From Campylobacterota bacterium (GTDB lineage Bacteria; Campylobacterota; Campylobacteria; Campylobacterales; Sulfurovaceae): DNA of 37,527 bases. The notes under the pieces are model-generated. The model saw nothing but the letters and a program-made list of their open reading frames with translations, was not told the DNA's origin and did no database searches. The stretch covers positions 1 through 37,527 of the forward strand of contig QKDN01000047.1 of assembly GCA_003252535.1 (NCBI GenBank), in the 5' to 3' direction. Shown here piece after piece: positions 15,238 to 24,213 of this stretch (position 1 is the first letter of the stretch; every line of letters begins with the position of its first letter). Both the position numbers and the translations under genes were made by a program.

Positions 15238-15317
15238 AGACTTCTTGCATAACCTCCTTTTCGAGGACAAATCCTCCCGTTGGTCTGAGCCTCTCAAGGA
15301 GGTTATACAAGAAGTCT
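15238..15317. repeat. palindromic repeat R2, copy A (80 bp)
   Basis: AGACTTCTTGCATAACCTCC (15238-15257) pairs, with one mismatch, with GGAGGTTATACAAGAAGTCT (15298-15317). The interior contains AAATCCTCCC followed three bases later by GGTCTGAGC, a string also present in copy B inside namZ (34875-34994). It occupies the gap between repeat R1 copy 1 and anmK. The rest of the 15114-15396 gap shows nothing I can assign. Confidence 0.7.
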
Positions 15318-15396
15318 CATTGGATAGTTTTTGAGACACCAGAAACAGACGTCAAGACGGAATTTGCCAATAAACTCAATACAACAAGGTTTGCAG

Positions 15397-16494
15397 GTGA
15401 CAGAAGAGAAGAAACAAAACTACTATATCGGTCTGATGTCGGGGACGAGCCTCGACGGTATCGATGCTGCGCTTTGCGAGATCGATGCGGAGGGGTGCAC
15501 CCTGGTCGGGGGGCTCACCTACCCGATGCCCTCGGGGCTGAGGAAACGGATCGTCGGGATGATCACCGCCGGGGAGGGATCGCTCCATGAGATCGGGATG
15601 CTGGACAGGGAGATCGGGATGATCTTCGCGAGGGCTGCGAACGCCCTTCTCGAAAAGCTCGGTGTTTTCAGAGAAGAGGTGAGAGCGATAGGCTCCCACG
15701 GCCAGACCCTCTGGCATGCCCCCGAGGGCACTGTCCCCATGACGATGCAGCTGGGCGATCCCAGTACGATAGCCGCCCTCACAGGGATCACCACCGTAGC
15801 CGACTTCCGCCGCAAGGATATCGCGCTGGGGGGTCAGGGGGCGCCGCTCGTCCCTGCATTCCACCGTTTTGTTTTTGGCTTGCTTGATGAGAAGAGCGCC
15901 GTGGTCAATATCGGCGGGATCGCCAATATCACGATGCTCGGAGAGAAAACCATCGGATACGATACAGGGTGCGGCAATGTCCTTATGGACAGCTGGATAT
16001 CGAGACATCGCTCGCTCCCCTACGACGGGGACGGAGCATGGGCGAGAGAGGGGAAGGTCGATGATGCGCTGCTGGAGCGGATGCTGGACGATCCCTATTT
16101 TGCACTCCCCTTTCCCAAGAGCACGGGGAGGGAGTACTTCAACCCCGCATGGCTCGATGGGTATCTGGATGGGCTGGAGATCGTCCCCGCCGATGTGCAG
16201 GCGACCCTCCTCGAGCTCACCGCCCGCACGATCGCCGACGAAGCGTTGCGCCACGATGCAGCGCGTCTGGTGCTCTGCGGCGGGGGTGCGAGGAACGGCG
16301 CGCTGGTCGCGAGGATCGCGGCGCTGACCCCTGCGCGGGTGGAGACGAGCGGGGAGCACGGCGTGAGCATCGACTTCATGGAGGCGATGGCCTTCGCATG
16401 GCTGGCATACAAGCGGCTGCGCAACGAAAAGATCGCGCTGAGCAGCGTGACGGGAGCGCGCGAAGATACGATACTGGGAGGTGTGTATGAATGA
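15397..16494 (+). CDS. anmK: anhydro-N-acetylmuramic acid kinase
   Basis: AnmK opens the 1,6-anhydro ring of anhMurNAc and phosphorylates it to MurNAc-6-phosphate during cell-wall recycling. From a GTG at 15397, eight bases after AAGG, the product is 365 residues. A longer frame from a TTG at 15331 adds non-homologous sequence. The start YYIGLMSGTSLDGIDAAL carries the family's nucleotide-binding loop. Further landmarks are GSHGQTLWHAPEG, NIGGIANIT, DTGCGNVLMD and LCGGGARNGAL, all in the usual order. The stop overlaps the amgK start by 8 bp, making a three-gene operon with amgK and murU. Confidence 0.95.
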   Translation: MTEEKKQNYYIGLMSGTSLDGIDAALCEIDAEGCTLVGGLTYPMPSGLRKRIVGMITAGEGSLHEIGMLDREIGMIFARAANALLEKLGVFREEVRAIGSHGQTLWHAPEGTVPMTMQLGDPSTIAALTGITTVADFRRKDIALGGQGAPLVPAFHRFVFGLLDEKSAVVNIGGIANITMLGEKTIGYDTGCGNVLMDSWISRHRSLPYDGDGAWAREGKVDDALLERMLDDPYFALPFPKSTGREYFNPAWLDGYLDGLEIVPADVQATLLELTARTIADEALRHDAARLVLCGGGARNGALVARIAALTPARVETSGEHGVSIDFMEAMAFAWLAYKRLRNEKIALSSVTGAREDTILGGVYE

Positions 16495-17428
16495 GATCGA
16501 AAAGTGGCTGGAGAGCATCGGTCACCCTTTTGACGGGATTTGCAGTGCATCGAGCGATGCGAGCTTCCGCAGATACTTTCGCATCACGGAGGGTGCGGGC
16601 ACCACGATAGTGATGGACAGCAGCCTCCAGAAGGAGAGCGTGGAGAGCTTCCTCTCGATGAACCGCCGTCTCGCCGATGCGGGGGTGCGGGTGCCGAAGG
16701 TACTGGCATCCGATATGGAGCAGGGGTTCATCCTCCTCGAAGACCTCGGCTCGACCCATCTGCTCGACCTTTTGGATGGAAGCAATTTTGAGAAGTACTA
16801 CGCCGAAGCGATCGGTATGATCCTCACCATCCAGGATGCTTCCACTGAGGGGTTATCGCCGTATGACCGGGAGTTCCTCCTCTTCGAGATGGGGCTGATG
16901 GAGGAGTGGTATCTCGGGAAACACCTGGGATATGCATTGGAAGAGAATGAGGCGAAAGAGCTACATGGACTCCTCGAACATATCGCCGATACCGTCCTCA
17001 CCCAGCCGCAGGGGGTGGTCGTCCACCGCGACTTCCATTCGCGCAACCTGATGGCGGCGGGGGACGGGCTCGTCGCTATCGACTACCAGGATGCCAGGGT
17101 CGGGGCGGTCACCTACGACCTCGTTTCGCTGCTGCGCGACTGCTATATCTCCTTTGACCCCGAGAAGATAGAGAAGCTCGCGCTTTCGTTCAGGGATCGC
17201 AAGGGGCTGGATGTGAGCGATGAGGTGTTCCTCCGATGGTTCGACTACATGGGGCTCCAGCGCCATATCAAGGTACTGGGTATCTTCGCCCGGCTCAGCA
17301 TCCGCGACGGCAAGCACGGCTACCTCGGGGACATCCCCCAGACGCTTGCCTATGTCATCGAGGCCGCATCGAAGTACCCGGAGCTCTCGCCACTACTTGA
17401 ACTTCTCGACCGGGCAGGTGCGCGATGA
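16487..17428 (+). CDS. amgK: N-acetylmuramate/N-acetylglucosamine kinase (aminoglycoside phosphotransferase fold)
   Basis: AmgK phosphorylates the anomeric carbon of MurNAc (and GlcNAc), the first step of the MurU salvage route. The 313-residue product starts at the ATG at 16487, behind GGGAGG. It has the APH-type kinase layout: a small N-lobe with SSDASFRRYFRI and GTTIVMDSS, and the catalytic loop VVHRDFHSRNLM with H180 and D182. The metal-binding AIDYQDARVG follows. The family assignment rests on these motifs and on the neighbouring murU, whose start overlaps its stop (ATGA). With anmK upstream the operon handles both anhydro- and free MurNAc. Confidence 0.92.
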   Translation: MNEIEKWLESIGHPFDGICSASSDASFRRYFRITEGAGTTIVMDSSLQKESVESFLSMNRRLADAGVRVPKVLASDMEQGFILLEDLGSTHLLDLLDGSNFEKYYAEAIGMILTIQDASTEGLSPYDREFLLFEMGLMEEWYLGKHLGYALEENEAKELHGLLEHIADTVLTQPQGVVVHRDFHSRNLMAAGDGLVAIDYQDARVGAVTYDLVSLLRDCYISFDPEKIEKLALSFRDRKGLDVSDEVFLRWFDYMGLQRHIKVLGIFARLSIRDGKHGYLGDIPQTLAYVIEAASKYPELSPLLELLDRAGAR

Positions 17429-18099
17429 AGGCGCTGATCCTCGCAGCGGGGAGGGGTGAGCGGATGCGCCCCCTCACCGACCATACCCCCAAACCGCTCC
17501 TCCCGGTCGGAGGAAAACCCCTCATCGTCTGGCATATCGAGAGGCTGCGGGAGCGGGGTTTCGGCGAGATCGTCATCAATGTCGCCCACCTCGGGGGGCA
17601 GATCATCGACCACCTCGGTGATGGCAGAGAGTTCGGCGTGAGTATCAGGTACTCCGATGAGAGAGAAGAGGGGGCGCTCGAGACGGCAGGGGGGATCGTC
17701 AAGTCCCTGCCGCTGCTGGGCAATGATCCCTTCCTGGTCGTCAACGGCGATGTGTGGTGCGACTATAGTTTCGACAGTGGGTTCGAGCTGGGGAACGACC
17801 TCGCCCACCTCCTCCTCGTCCCCAATCCGCCGCAGCACCCCGGCGGGGATTTTGCCCTTGACGGGTACAGGGTATTGCTGGAGGGGGCGGCCCGCTATAC
17901 CTATTCTGGGATAGGGTACTACAGCCCCGAAATGTTCAGCGGGTTATCTTACGGGGCGAGACCGCTGGCTCCGTTACTGAGAGAGTGTATCGCAAAAGAT
18001 CGGGTGGGAGGGAGTCTCTATCCCGGGGAGTGGCGGGATATCGGCACCCCACAGAGGCTCGAGGAGCTCGAGAGGGAGCTTGATATCGGACGACCCTGA
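17425..18099 (+). CDS. murU: N-acetylmuramate alpha-1-phosphate uridylyltransferase
   Basis: MurU converts MurNAc-1-phosphate and UTP to UDP-MurNAc, bypassing MurA/MurB and thus fosfomycin-sensitive de novo synthesis. The 224-residue protein is a short nucleotidyltransferase. The N-terminus MKALILAAGRGERMRPLTDH holds the GxGxRxxP/TxxxPKP signature, continuing TPKPLLPVGGKPLI. VVNGDVWCDY supplies the metal-binding aspartate, and PGEWRDIGTPQRL is the C-terminal family motif. It lacks the left-handed beta helix of GlmU, as MurU does. Translationally coupled to amgK. Confidence 0.92.
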   Translation: MKALILAAGRGERMRPLTDHTPKPLLPVGGKPLIVWHIERLRERGFGEIVINVAHLGGQIIDHLGDGREFGVSIRYSDEREEGALETAGGIVKSLPLLGNDPFLVVNGDVWCDYSFDSGFELGNDLAHLLLVPNPPQHPGGDFALDGYRVLLEGAARYTYSGIGYYSPEMFSGLSYGARPLAPLLRECIAKDRVGGSLYPGEWRDIGTPQRLEELERELDIGRP

Positions 18100-18111
18100 T
18101 AATATATCGGA

Positions 18112-18624
18112 TTATCGGCTTGTATCAAGTATCTGAAAGTTGTTGTCTAGGAGTGCCCCAAGCAGCGTCTCCCCCTTTTTATTGATCCTGAACTCGCCGT
18201 ATTTTGCATTCGCAAGCTCTTTCGCTTTGCCCTCCTGGAAGAACCATTCGTGTGATGTGCGCAACCTGACCTGTACAAAATCTCCATGTCCGATATTGGA
18301 GAAATACAGCAGCCGTTCGTCCTCCGCAAGCGGCTCTTTAGCCCTATAGATACGGACAAAACCGGCTACTTTGTCTTTGTCGATCCGGATCACAGCCGCA
18401 GCGTGTGAGGGTATACTCTTCCGGTGGTCAATATCTTCCAGTTCCCGTTCCAGTGCATAACGCAGCGCCATATAGTCCCCCTGCATCAGCGATCTGGGGT
18501 CTGCGGGGGCAAGTCTCAGACGTATAGTCTCGCCATGACTCAACAGCTCCTCTTTCTGGAGGATCGACCAAAAAAATAGCGCGCTGAAGAGCAAAAATAT
18601 CAATACAAGTATCTTCTTACGCAT
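18112..18624 (-). CDS. GDYXXLXY family protein
   Basis: A 170-residue protein with one N-terminal membrane anchor (about 4-20) and a periplasmic domain holding the family motif GDYMALRYALERE. The start at 18624 (MRKKILVLIFLL) follows AGGAGA. Seven upstream residues in the same frame lack a ribosome site. It overlaps the DUF4401 gene by a few bases and ends the operon. Members of this family occur next to DUF2157/DUF4401 membrane proteins in many bacteria. The three likely form one complex, but no biochemical role is established. Confidence 0.85.
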   Translation of the reverse strand: MRKKILVLIFLLFSALFFWSILQKEELLSHGETIRLRLAPADPRSLMQGDYMALRYALERELEDIDHRKSIPSHAAAVIRIDKDKVAGFVRIYRAKEPLAEDERLLYFSNIGHGDFVQVRLRTSHEWFFQEGKAKELANAKYGEFRINKKGETLLGALLDNNFQILDTSR

Positions 18625-19600
18625 GTGTAATTCTCCTGATGGCATAAAGTCCCAGCATCACCGCGCCTGCCAGCATCATCGAAAGCGATTTTTGCAGCAG
18701 TGTAAACTCCAGGTTATAATACCAGTGAGCCAGAAAGAGGACGATCACAGCCAGTGCGGCAGTCATGATACGGTAGTTCTTCCCATAGCCTCCGAGCGCC
18801 AGGATAATAAATGCAATGATCAGTTCGGGAGTCAGGTAAAAGAGCCCCATCAACAAGGCTGCCGTGACGTAAGCCCCTGTCGTGCGCCCGGAGTACCGCC
18901 CCAGGAGGGTATGGAGCGTATAGAATCCAAGCAGAGCCGAAGAGATGAATAAAAAGAGATGGCCCTCATGTTCTGCCGCTACCCTGTACTGCCGTGCGAC
19001 CGAGGTTAGGATCAGTAAGAAGAGATTGATCAGCAGAGCGTCATGGAGATCATAATACCACCCTTTTGAAAATACCCTTTTGGCCCGAAATACCAGAAAG
19101 AGGATCGCTCCGGTATAAAAGGGGATAAAGAGGTTCATCACAGACCCATACATCAGGGGATTAGGGATGAAAAAAAGTATTGAAAAAGTGAAGATCGTCA
19201 GGTTGAGGATCCGCTGCATATAATCTTCGACCATAAAAAAGAGCGCTATTTGCAAAACGCCGACTGTCAGGATACTCTCACGGACGCTTGCGATATCATT
19301 GCCGACAAGACCGATAGCGATACCGATCTCTCCGGCCAGGAGGAGGACAAAATATCCATAATATTGAGTAAGCGACTCCTTTTGATCGCGACCCATTGCC
19401 AATACCCAGACGATGGCTGCGATACCGAAGAAGAGAACGTTTTTTTCATCGAAAAGACGCATGACGGTAAAGAATGTGATGATACCCACACTACCGAGCA
19501 ATGCAACGACAGCCATCACCAGGTGTGTGATCCAGGGGATCTGCCGCTCCTGCTGCTCAAGCTTTGCACGGATACTTTCGATATCAGGAGTGTGCAGCAT
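18617..19600 (-). CDS. DUF4401 polytopic membrane protein
   Basis: A 327-residue protein. The start MLHTPDIESIRAKLEQQ at 19600 follows AAAGGA eight bases upstream. About ten hydrophobic helices follow a short soluble N-terminus with a coiled stretch (about 1-20). It overlaps the upstream DUF2157 gene by 17 bp and the downstream GDYXXLXY gene by 8 bp, so the three are co-translated. The DUF4401 assignment is by helix pattern and the conserved neighbours. Function unknown. Confidence 0.78.
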   Translation of the reverse strand: MLHTPDIESIRAKLEQQERQIPWITHLVMAVVALLGSVGIITFFTVMRLFDEKNVLFFGIAAIVWVLAMGRDQKESLTQYYGYFVLLLAGEIGIAIGLVGNDIASVRESILTVGVLQIALFFMVEDYMQRILNLTIFTFSILFFIPNPLMYGSVMNLFIPFYTGAILFLVFRAKRVFSKGWYYDLHDALLINLFLLILTSVARQYRVAAEHEGHLFLFISSALLGFYTLHTLLGRYSGRTTGAYVTAALLMGLFYLTPELIIAFIILALGGYGKNYRIMTAALAVIVLFLAHWYYNLEFTLLQKSLSMMLAGAVMLGLYAIRRITHA

Positions 19601-20513
19601 GTTTGATCCTTTTGACAAGATAGTTGAATGAGACGAATGCCGAGATAAGCAGCGTCAAAACCCCCAGATAGACCTTCGAATCATCACCGGGAGTGATCAT
19701 AACGGCAAACAGTGTCGAAGCGATCACTTCGGCGAAAACGGCAACCGAGATGACGACATTATTGGACGAGCGCAGATAGAAGGTAAAGAGCCCTATAAAT
19801 CCGGCAAAAAAGAGCAAACCGGGCATCTCCACTTCCGTGGTGTAAAGGAGCAGCAAAAAGGTATAGAGGAGGATAAACCAGACCTTATAGAGATCGTAGA
19901 ACCATCGCAGCCGGGACATCTCCCTGCGCTTGAGGAGCAGTGAGAGTCCGCCCAGCATAGCCACCCCAAGGACGATCAGGGCAATGATATCGCCTTTTTC
20001 GTTCATGGCGCTTACCTGATTCATATACAGATAAAGCGCTGTGTTGGCAACGACAGACCAGAGCAGCCAATGGACGCCGCATCGTGAAACAGCAATGAAG
20101 CCGACCCCGAACAACGCCCAGAGAGCAAAAAGGTTCCAGGCGTCCGCACCGCTTTGGTATATCTGTCCCAGAAGGGCAAGCGACGCACCGACAAGCGTCA
20201 GCGCGACAAAGCCGGAAGCCTCAAAGAGCATACTCCCGCTCTTGCTCAGCAGCGCCGTCACCGATGCCGCGGCAAAGAGACCATAGACCATCGCAAATTT
20301 CGTAAAGCGATGCATGTCGTCCCAATTGTAGGCGAAGAAGAAGATCACACCCGAAGCCAGCAGCAACCCTCCGAACCAGAGCAGCAGCAGATCGACAAAG
20401 CTGCGCCACTCCTCTTTGTCCGCACGCCAGCCAAATACGGTGACATACTCCTCATACCGTTCGTTATCGATCTCACCCGCAACAGCAAGCCGATGCAGAG
20501 CCTTTTGGTTCAT
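19584..20513 (-). CDS. DUF2157 membrane protein
   Basis: The first gene of a three-gene membrane operon, 309 residues. The N-terminal 40 residues are soluble and typical of DUF2157 (LHRLAVAGEIDNERYEEYV, suggesting a short helical cap). They are followed by eight to ten membrane helices with WFGGLLLASGVIFFFAYNWDDM and GQIYQSGADAWNLFALWALFGVGF, both characteristic of the family. No catalytic residues are evident. Its partners are DUF4401 and GDYXXLXY proteins. Confidence 0.85.
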   Translation of the reverse strand: MNQKALHRLAVAGEIDNERYEEYVTVFGWRADKEEWRSFVDLLLLWFGGLLLASGVIFFFAYNWDDMHRFTKFAMVYGLFAAASVTALLSKSGSMLFEASGFVALTLVGASLALLGQIYQSGADAWNLFALWALFGVGFIAVSRCGVHWLLWSVVANTALYLYMNQVSAMNEKGDIIALIVLGVAMLGGLSLLLKRREMSRLRWFYDLYKVWFILLYTFLLLLYTTEVEMPGLLFFAGFIGLFTFYLRSSNNVVISVAVFAEVIASTLFAVMITPGDDSKVYLGVLTLLISAFVSFNYLVKRIKHAAHS

Positions 20514-20719
20514 CTCCCCTCTCCTTGTGTATGAATGGGTTCATTGTATCCAAACTTTTTACCAAAGCGGAAGAAACTTAACGAAGTTCCTGAAAACCGG
20601 ACCCATAGATACAACCTGAGCGGGAGGAGCTAACACCGGGCTGCTCAATGACGTTTGTATTCGTATGGTGTAGGGGCGCTCTCCGGTGGAGTGAGTTTCA
20701 GCCAGTTTTTGCCAATAAT

Positions 20720-20746
20720 TTGGGATAATACACCAGATTATCCCAA
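20720..20746 (+). promoter_or_regulatory. perfect inverted repeat in front of pyrB
   Basis: TTGGGATAAT (20720-20729) and ATTATCCCAA (20737-20746) pair perfectly across a 7-bp spacer. The right arm abuts the ribosome binding site AAGGA (20745-20749) and the left arm contains a -10-like GATAAT. It could be an operator or an mRNA hairpin that hides the ribosome site. The rest of the 20514-20755 gap shows nothing I can assign. Confidence 0.6.
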
Positions 20747-20755
20747 GGAATAGCT

Positions 20756-21634
20756 ATGCAACATTTAGTCGATACTACCGGGCTCAGCGACGGGCAGATC
20801 AGGGCTATCATCGATGATGCCGCGCGGTTCAAGAAGCACAGACCGACAGCGCTGCTGCGCGACAAACTTCTCATCACACTTTTCTTCGAAAACTCCACAA
20901 GGACCAGGAGCTCTTTCGAGGTGGCGGCCAAGAAGCTCGGGGCTTCCGTCGTCCACCTCGATCCCTCCAGAAGTTCCACCAACAAGGGGGAGACCCTCGA
21001 AGATACCTTCGCCAACCTCTGTGCCATGGAGCCAGACGGGGTGATCATCCGCCACTGGGACAACGAAACGCCGCGTATCCTCGCCGACATGGAGATGACC
21101 AGCGTCATCAACGCGGGCGCGGGCAAAGATACCCACCCCACCCAGGCACTGCTCGACCTCTTCACGATGCAGGAGCACCTCGGGAGTCTTGAGGGGAAAA
21201 GTATCGCTATTGTCGGAGATATCGCCTCTTCGAGGGTGGCGCATTCGGGGATGAGACTCTTCCCACGCATGGGGATGAAGGTGCATCTCGTCGCCCCCGA
21301 TGCCTTCATGCCCGAGACAGACGAGTTCCCCAGACACGCTGCCCTTGCAGAGATCATCGACGAGGTCGACGTGGTGATGAGCCTGCGCGCGCAGCTCGAA
21401 CGCCACGATATGCCGATCTTCGAAGACTACAACGAGTATGCCAGGGAGTACTGCATCACGCCGGAGCTTTTCGGCGATAGGGATATCCTCCTCCTCCACC
21501 CCGGCCCGGTGATGCGCAATATCGACATCAGCGACGAGATGCTCAAAGACCCCCGCTGCAAAGTGCTCGAGCAGGTGACCAACGGTGTCTATATCCGTAT
21601 GGCGGTACTCAAGCTGCTGCTGCTTGATTCATGA
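20756..21634 (+). CDS. pyrB: aspartate carbamoyltransferase catalytic subunit
   Basis: Condenses carbamoyl phosphate with aspartate, the first committed step of pyrimidine synthesis. The 292-residue protein has the carbamoyl-phosphate loop S47-T48-R49-T50-R51 in FFENSTRTRSSFE. The second-site loop SRSSTNKGETLEDT, HPTQALLDLFT and the C-terminal HPGPVMRNIDIS are also present. Length fits class B/C catalytic chains. No pyrI regulatory-chain gene is adjacent. The pabB gene overlaps its stop (ATGA). The palindrome just upstream may regulate it. Confidence 0.96.
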   Translation: MQHLVDTTGLSDGQIRAIIDDAARFKKHRPTALLRDKLLITLFFENSTRTRSSFEVAAKKLGASVVHLDPSRSSTNKGETLEDTFANLCAMEPDGVIIRHWDNETPRILADMEMTSVINAGAGKDTHPTQALLDLFTMQEHLGSLEGKSIAIVGDIASSRVAHSGMRLFPRMGMKVHLVAPDAFMPETDEFPRHAALAEIIDEVDVVMSLRAQLERHDMPIFEDYNEYAREYCITPELFGDRDILLLHPGPVMRNIDISDEMLKDPRCKVLEQVTNGVYIRMAVLKLLLLDS

Positions 21635-22611
21635 GTTTCGGGGGGTGGCTCGGCCATCAGGAGGGGATAGCGGAGATCGACAGGCTCGGCAGCGAGCGTA
21701 CCCCTTTCCTCTTCGTCCTCTCCTACGACAAGCAAAAGATCTATGCCAAACCCCTCGACAGGCTTGACAGCGGTATATTCTACAAGGTCGGGGAGAAGCG
21801 CAACTATACCCCTCTCAAGGGGCACAAGCCCTACTGTCTGCACAAGTCCCCGATAGATTACGCACGGTACAAAGAGGCGCTTGAAAAGGTGCAGGAGCAC
21901 ATCAGGGCGGGCAATACCTACCTGCTCAACCTCACCTTCGAGACCCCCATAGAGACCGACCTCGACCTCAGAGAGATATTCGACCATGCGAAGGCGAAGT
22001 TCAAGCTCTATTTCCGGGGGGATTTCATCTGCTTTTCGCCCGAGATATTCATCTCTATCACAGGGAACACTATCGCGACCTACCCCATGAAGGGGACGAT
22101 CGAGGCTTCGCTGCCGGATGCTGCGGAGCGTATCCTCGCGGACAGTAAAGAGATGGCCGAGCATGTGATGATCGTCGACCTGATGCGCAACGATCTCGGG
22201 ATCGTGGCAGAGGGGGTGAGGGTAGAGGAGTTCCGCTATATCGACCGTATCGTCGCCGGGGAGAAGGACCTGTTGCAGGTGAGCTCACGCATCACCGCTA
22301 CGCTCACTCCTGACTGGCACGGTCGTATCGGTACGCTCCTCGACCATCTCACCCCGGCAGGTTCCATCAGCGGCACCCCAAAAAGACGCACACTGGAGAT
22401 CATCGAAGAGGTTGAGGGATATGAGAGGGGGTTCTATACGGGGGTTTTCGGACTCTATGACGGAGAGAGCCTCTCATCGGGGGTGATGATACGGTTCATC
22501 GAGTCCCGCGAGGGGAAGCTCTGCTACAAAAGCGGCGGGGGGATCACCCTCGACAGCGATGCCGGATCGGAATACCGGGAGCTCGTCGACAAGGTCTACC
22601 TGCCGATCTGA
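21631..22611 (+). CDS. pabB: aminodeoxychorismate synthase component I
   Basis: Aminates chorismate to 4-amino-4-deoxychorismate on the folate pathway. At 326 residues it is the short form without a full N-terminal half. Chorismate-binding landmarks are TYPMKGTIEA, MIVDLMRNDLGIVAEGVRVEEF, LTPAGSISGTPKRRTLEIIEEVE and SSGVMIRFIE, in canonical order. The PIDYARYKEALEKVQEHIRAGNTYLLNLTF segment also matches this family. It is translationally coupled to pyrB. Neither a pabA amidotransferase nor a pabC lyase is in the window. Confidence 0.93.
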   Translation: MSFGGWLGHQEGIAEIDRLGSERTPFLFVLSYDKQKIYAKPLDRLDSGIFYKVGEKRNYTPLKGHKPYCLHKSPIDYARYKEALEKVQEHIRAGNTYLLNLTFETPIETDLDLREIFDHAKAKFKLYFRGDFICFSPEIFISITGNTIATYPMKGTIEASLPDAAERILADSKEMAEHVMIVDLMRNDLGIVAEGVRVEEFRYIDRIVAGEKDLLQVSSRITATLTPDWHGRIGTLLDHLTPAGSISGTPKRRTLEIIEEVEGYERGFYTGVFGLYDGESLSSGVMIRFIESREGKLCYKSGGGITLDSDAGSEYRELVDKVYLPI

Positions 22612-23394
22612 CTATGAGGGCTTCACCTCTTCCACTTCGGCATCCTGCGCATCGTCATCGCCGTTCTCTTCATCTTTTTTCGGCTCCTCTTTGGGGGCTG
22701 AGAGGAGCATCTGGTTCTGTTCCTGTATCTGGAGTATCTTCACCAGTTCGTTTCTGATCTGGGGGTCGGTGCTCTCGCTTGAGATCATATCGAGTATCCT
22801 GGTGGTCTTCTCGTGGTACTGTTTGCTCGCCTGCATCTGCTCTTCGTGGCGGAGCTTCTCCTCCTGGAGCTTTGCTTCGATGGTCTTGTTCCTGCGGTGG
22901 ATGAAATTGAATATCAGGAGCCCTACGAGGATGAGTCCCGCTACGACAGCGGTGACAATATAGTAGAAGGAGATATCCTTCTCCTGCGTGGCGATGATGG
23001 TAGACTCTTTTTGGGCTGCGATCTCTTTTTTGGTCTGCTGGGCGCTGTCGGCTATCTCTTTCTGTATCTTGTGCTCGTGGAGCTTCGCCTCCTTTTCAGC
23101 TTCCGCCTTGGCTTTCTGGGCTTCGAGTTCGAGTCTCGCTTTCTCCTCTTTGGCCGCGGCCTCTATCTTGGCGAGCTCGAGCTTCTCTTCGGCTTTGATC
23201 CTGGCAAGTTCGAGCTGGGTCTCTTTGTCCTCGCGCGGGACCTTCAGTTTGGGAGCCTCGGTGGTGAATCCTGTCGGTGTCGCATGGTAGGGATCGCCCA
23301 TGACGCTGACCTTGTTCTCGCTGCCGCTTTGCTGGTTGCACCCCGTCATGGCGAGGAGTGCGAGGAGCGGGAGTGTCAAAAGTGTTGTTCTCAT
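22612..23394 (-). CDS. coiled-coil lipoprotein with C-terminal membrane helix
   Basis: A 260-residue predicted lipoprotein of unrecognised family. The N-terminus has a lipobox, LAMTGC, with C19 as acylation site. Residues about 50-120 are a long charged coiled coil of Lys/Glu/Ala repeats. One membrane helix (FYYIVTAVVAGLILVGLLIFNFI, about 128-150) follows, then a second coiled coil and a strongly acidic tail (KKDEENGDDDAQDAEVEEV). Being anchored both by lipid and by helix is unusual. The ATG (23394) overlaps the stop of the upstream DUF5718 gene (TGATG), so the pair is coupled. Function unknown. Confidence 0.7.
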   Translation of the reverse strand: MRTTLLTLPLLALLAMTGCNQQSGSENKVSVMGDPYHATPTGFTTEAPKLKVPREDKETQLELARIKAEEKLELAKIEAAAKEEKARLELEAQKAKAEAEKEAKLHEHKIQKEIADSAQQTKKEIAAQKESTIIATQEKDISFYYIVTAVVAGLILVGLLIFNFIHRRNKTIEAKLQEEKLRHEEQMQASKQYHEKTTRILDMISSESTDPQIRNELVKILQIQEQNQMLLSAPKEEPKKDEENGDDDAQDAEVEEVKPS

Positions 23395-24188
23395 CAATAG
23401 ACCTTTTGGTGGAGTATCACTTTGCCTTCACAGGGTTCGATCGAACCTTCACAGACCGAAGCGTCGTAGGTGACGACATAGATATCGTCGCCGGAGCGGA
23501 GGTAGTGCTTTTCCCCGAACTCGGCATATGCCGTGGCGCCGATCGAGATCAGGGCCTGTTTGGGGTAGCCGCTGTTCTTGAGGTGCTCGGCGATATCTTC
23601 GAGCGGGCCGAAATCCTTCTGCTCGTTCATCTTCTCGATCAGCCAGTTCTTCAGCTTGCCGTAGAAGTAGCTGTAGCCGGGCAGCGGCGCATCGACGCCA
23701 TAGGGGTGGAGCGTCCCATCACGCATGACAAAGGAGCAGAGGCGGTACCTGTCCATGATCCCGCCGGTCTCGAAGCGGTCGATCTCTATCCACTCTCTGC
23801 CGATACCCTTGGAGTCGCTCGACCAGCTTTTCTTCTCCGATATCTTTTTCGCCCCCTCCTTGCGGATCGTGCAGTCGTTGAATACGGTGAATTTCAGAGC
23901 CTTCAGGTCGCTCACCTGCATACCTTCGTTATAGACGATATCAAAAAGGACGGCGATCTCGGGTTCGACCTGTGCATTGGCCTCGTATTCTGGCAGGGTC
24001 AGCCTCTCCGAGCTGATGGGATAGGTTCCGAGGAACGAGGGGGAGCCGGGAAGATAGAAGGGGAAGATCCCTTTGGGGGCGTTCGCCTCTTTGGTCACGA
24101 CATCCTTGAAGTCCTCAAGCTCTCCTGCCTGTTCGAGATGGTGGGCGAAGTTGCCTGCGACCCCAAAGCCAATGATTGATAAAGCCAT
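23394..24188 (-). CDS. DUF5718 family protein
   Basis: A 264-residue cytosolic-looking protein, starting MALSIIGFGVAGNFAHHLEQAGE at 24188 with AAGGAT about ten bases upstream. An extension to 24293 would translate repeat R1 and is rejected. The family is a domain of unknown function. VEPEIAVLFDIVY and the surrounding strand pattern recall the metal-binding part of fumarylacetoacetase-like hydrolases, a weak resemblance I would not name a function from. Its stop overlaps the lipoprotein start. Repeat R1 copy 2 lies 26 bp upstream. Confidence 0.7.
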   Translation of the reverse strand: MALSIIGFGVAGNFAHHLEQAGELEDFKDVVTKEANAPKGIFPFYLPGSPSFLGTYPISSERLTLPEYEANAQVEPEIAVLFDIVYNEGMQVSDLKALKFTVFNDCTIRKEGAKKISEKKSWSSDSKGIGREWIEIDRFETGGIMDRYRLCSFVMRDGTLHPYGVDAPLPGYSYFYGKLKNWLIEKMNEQKDFGPLEDIAEHLKNSGYPKQALISIGATAYAEFGEKHYLRSGDDIYVVTYDASVCEGSIEPCEGKVILHQKVY

Positions 24189-24213
24189 ATTCGTATCCTT
24201 GAATAAAAGTAGA

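Noticed and set aside
15056-15310. Minus-strand 84-codon frame through both repeats upstream of anmK
   Set aside because: It consists of R1 and R2 sequence, lacks a good start and resembles no family.
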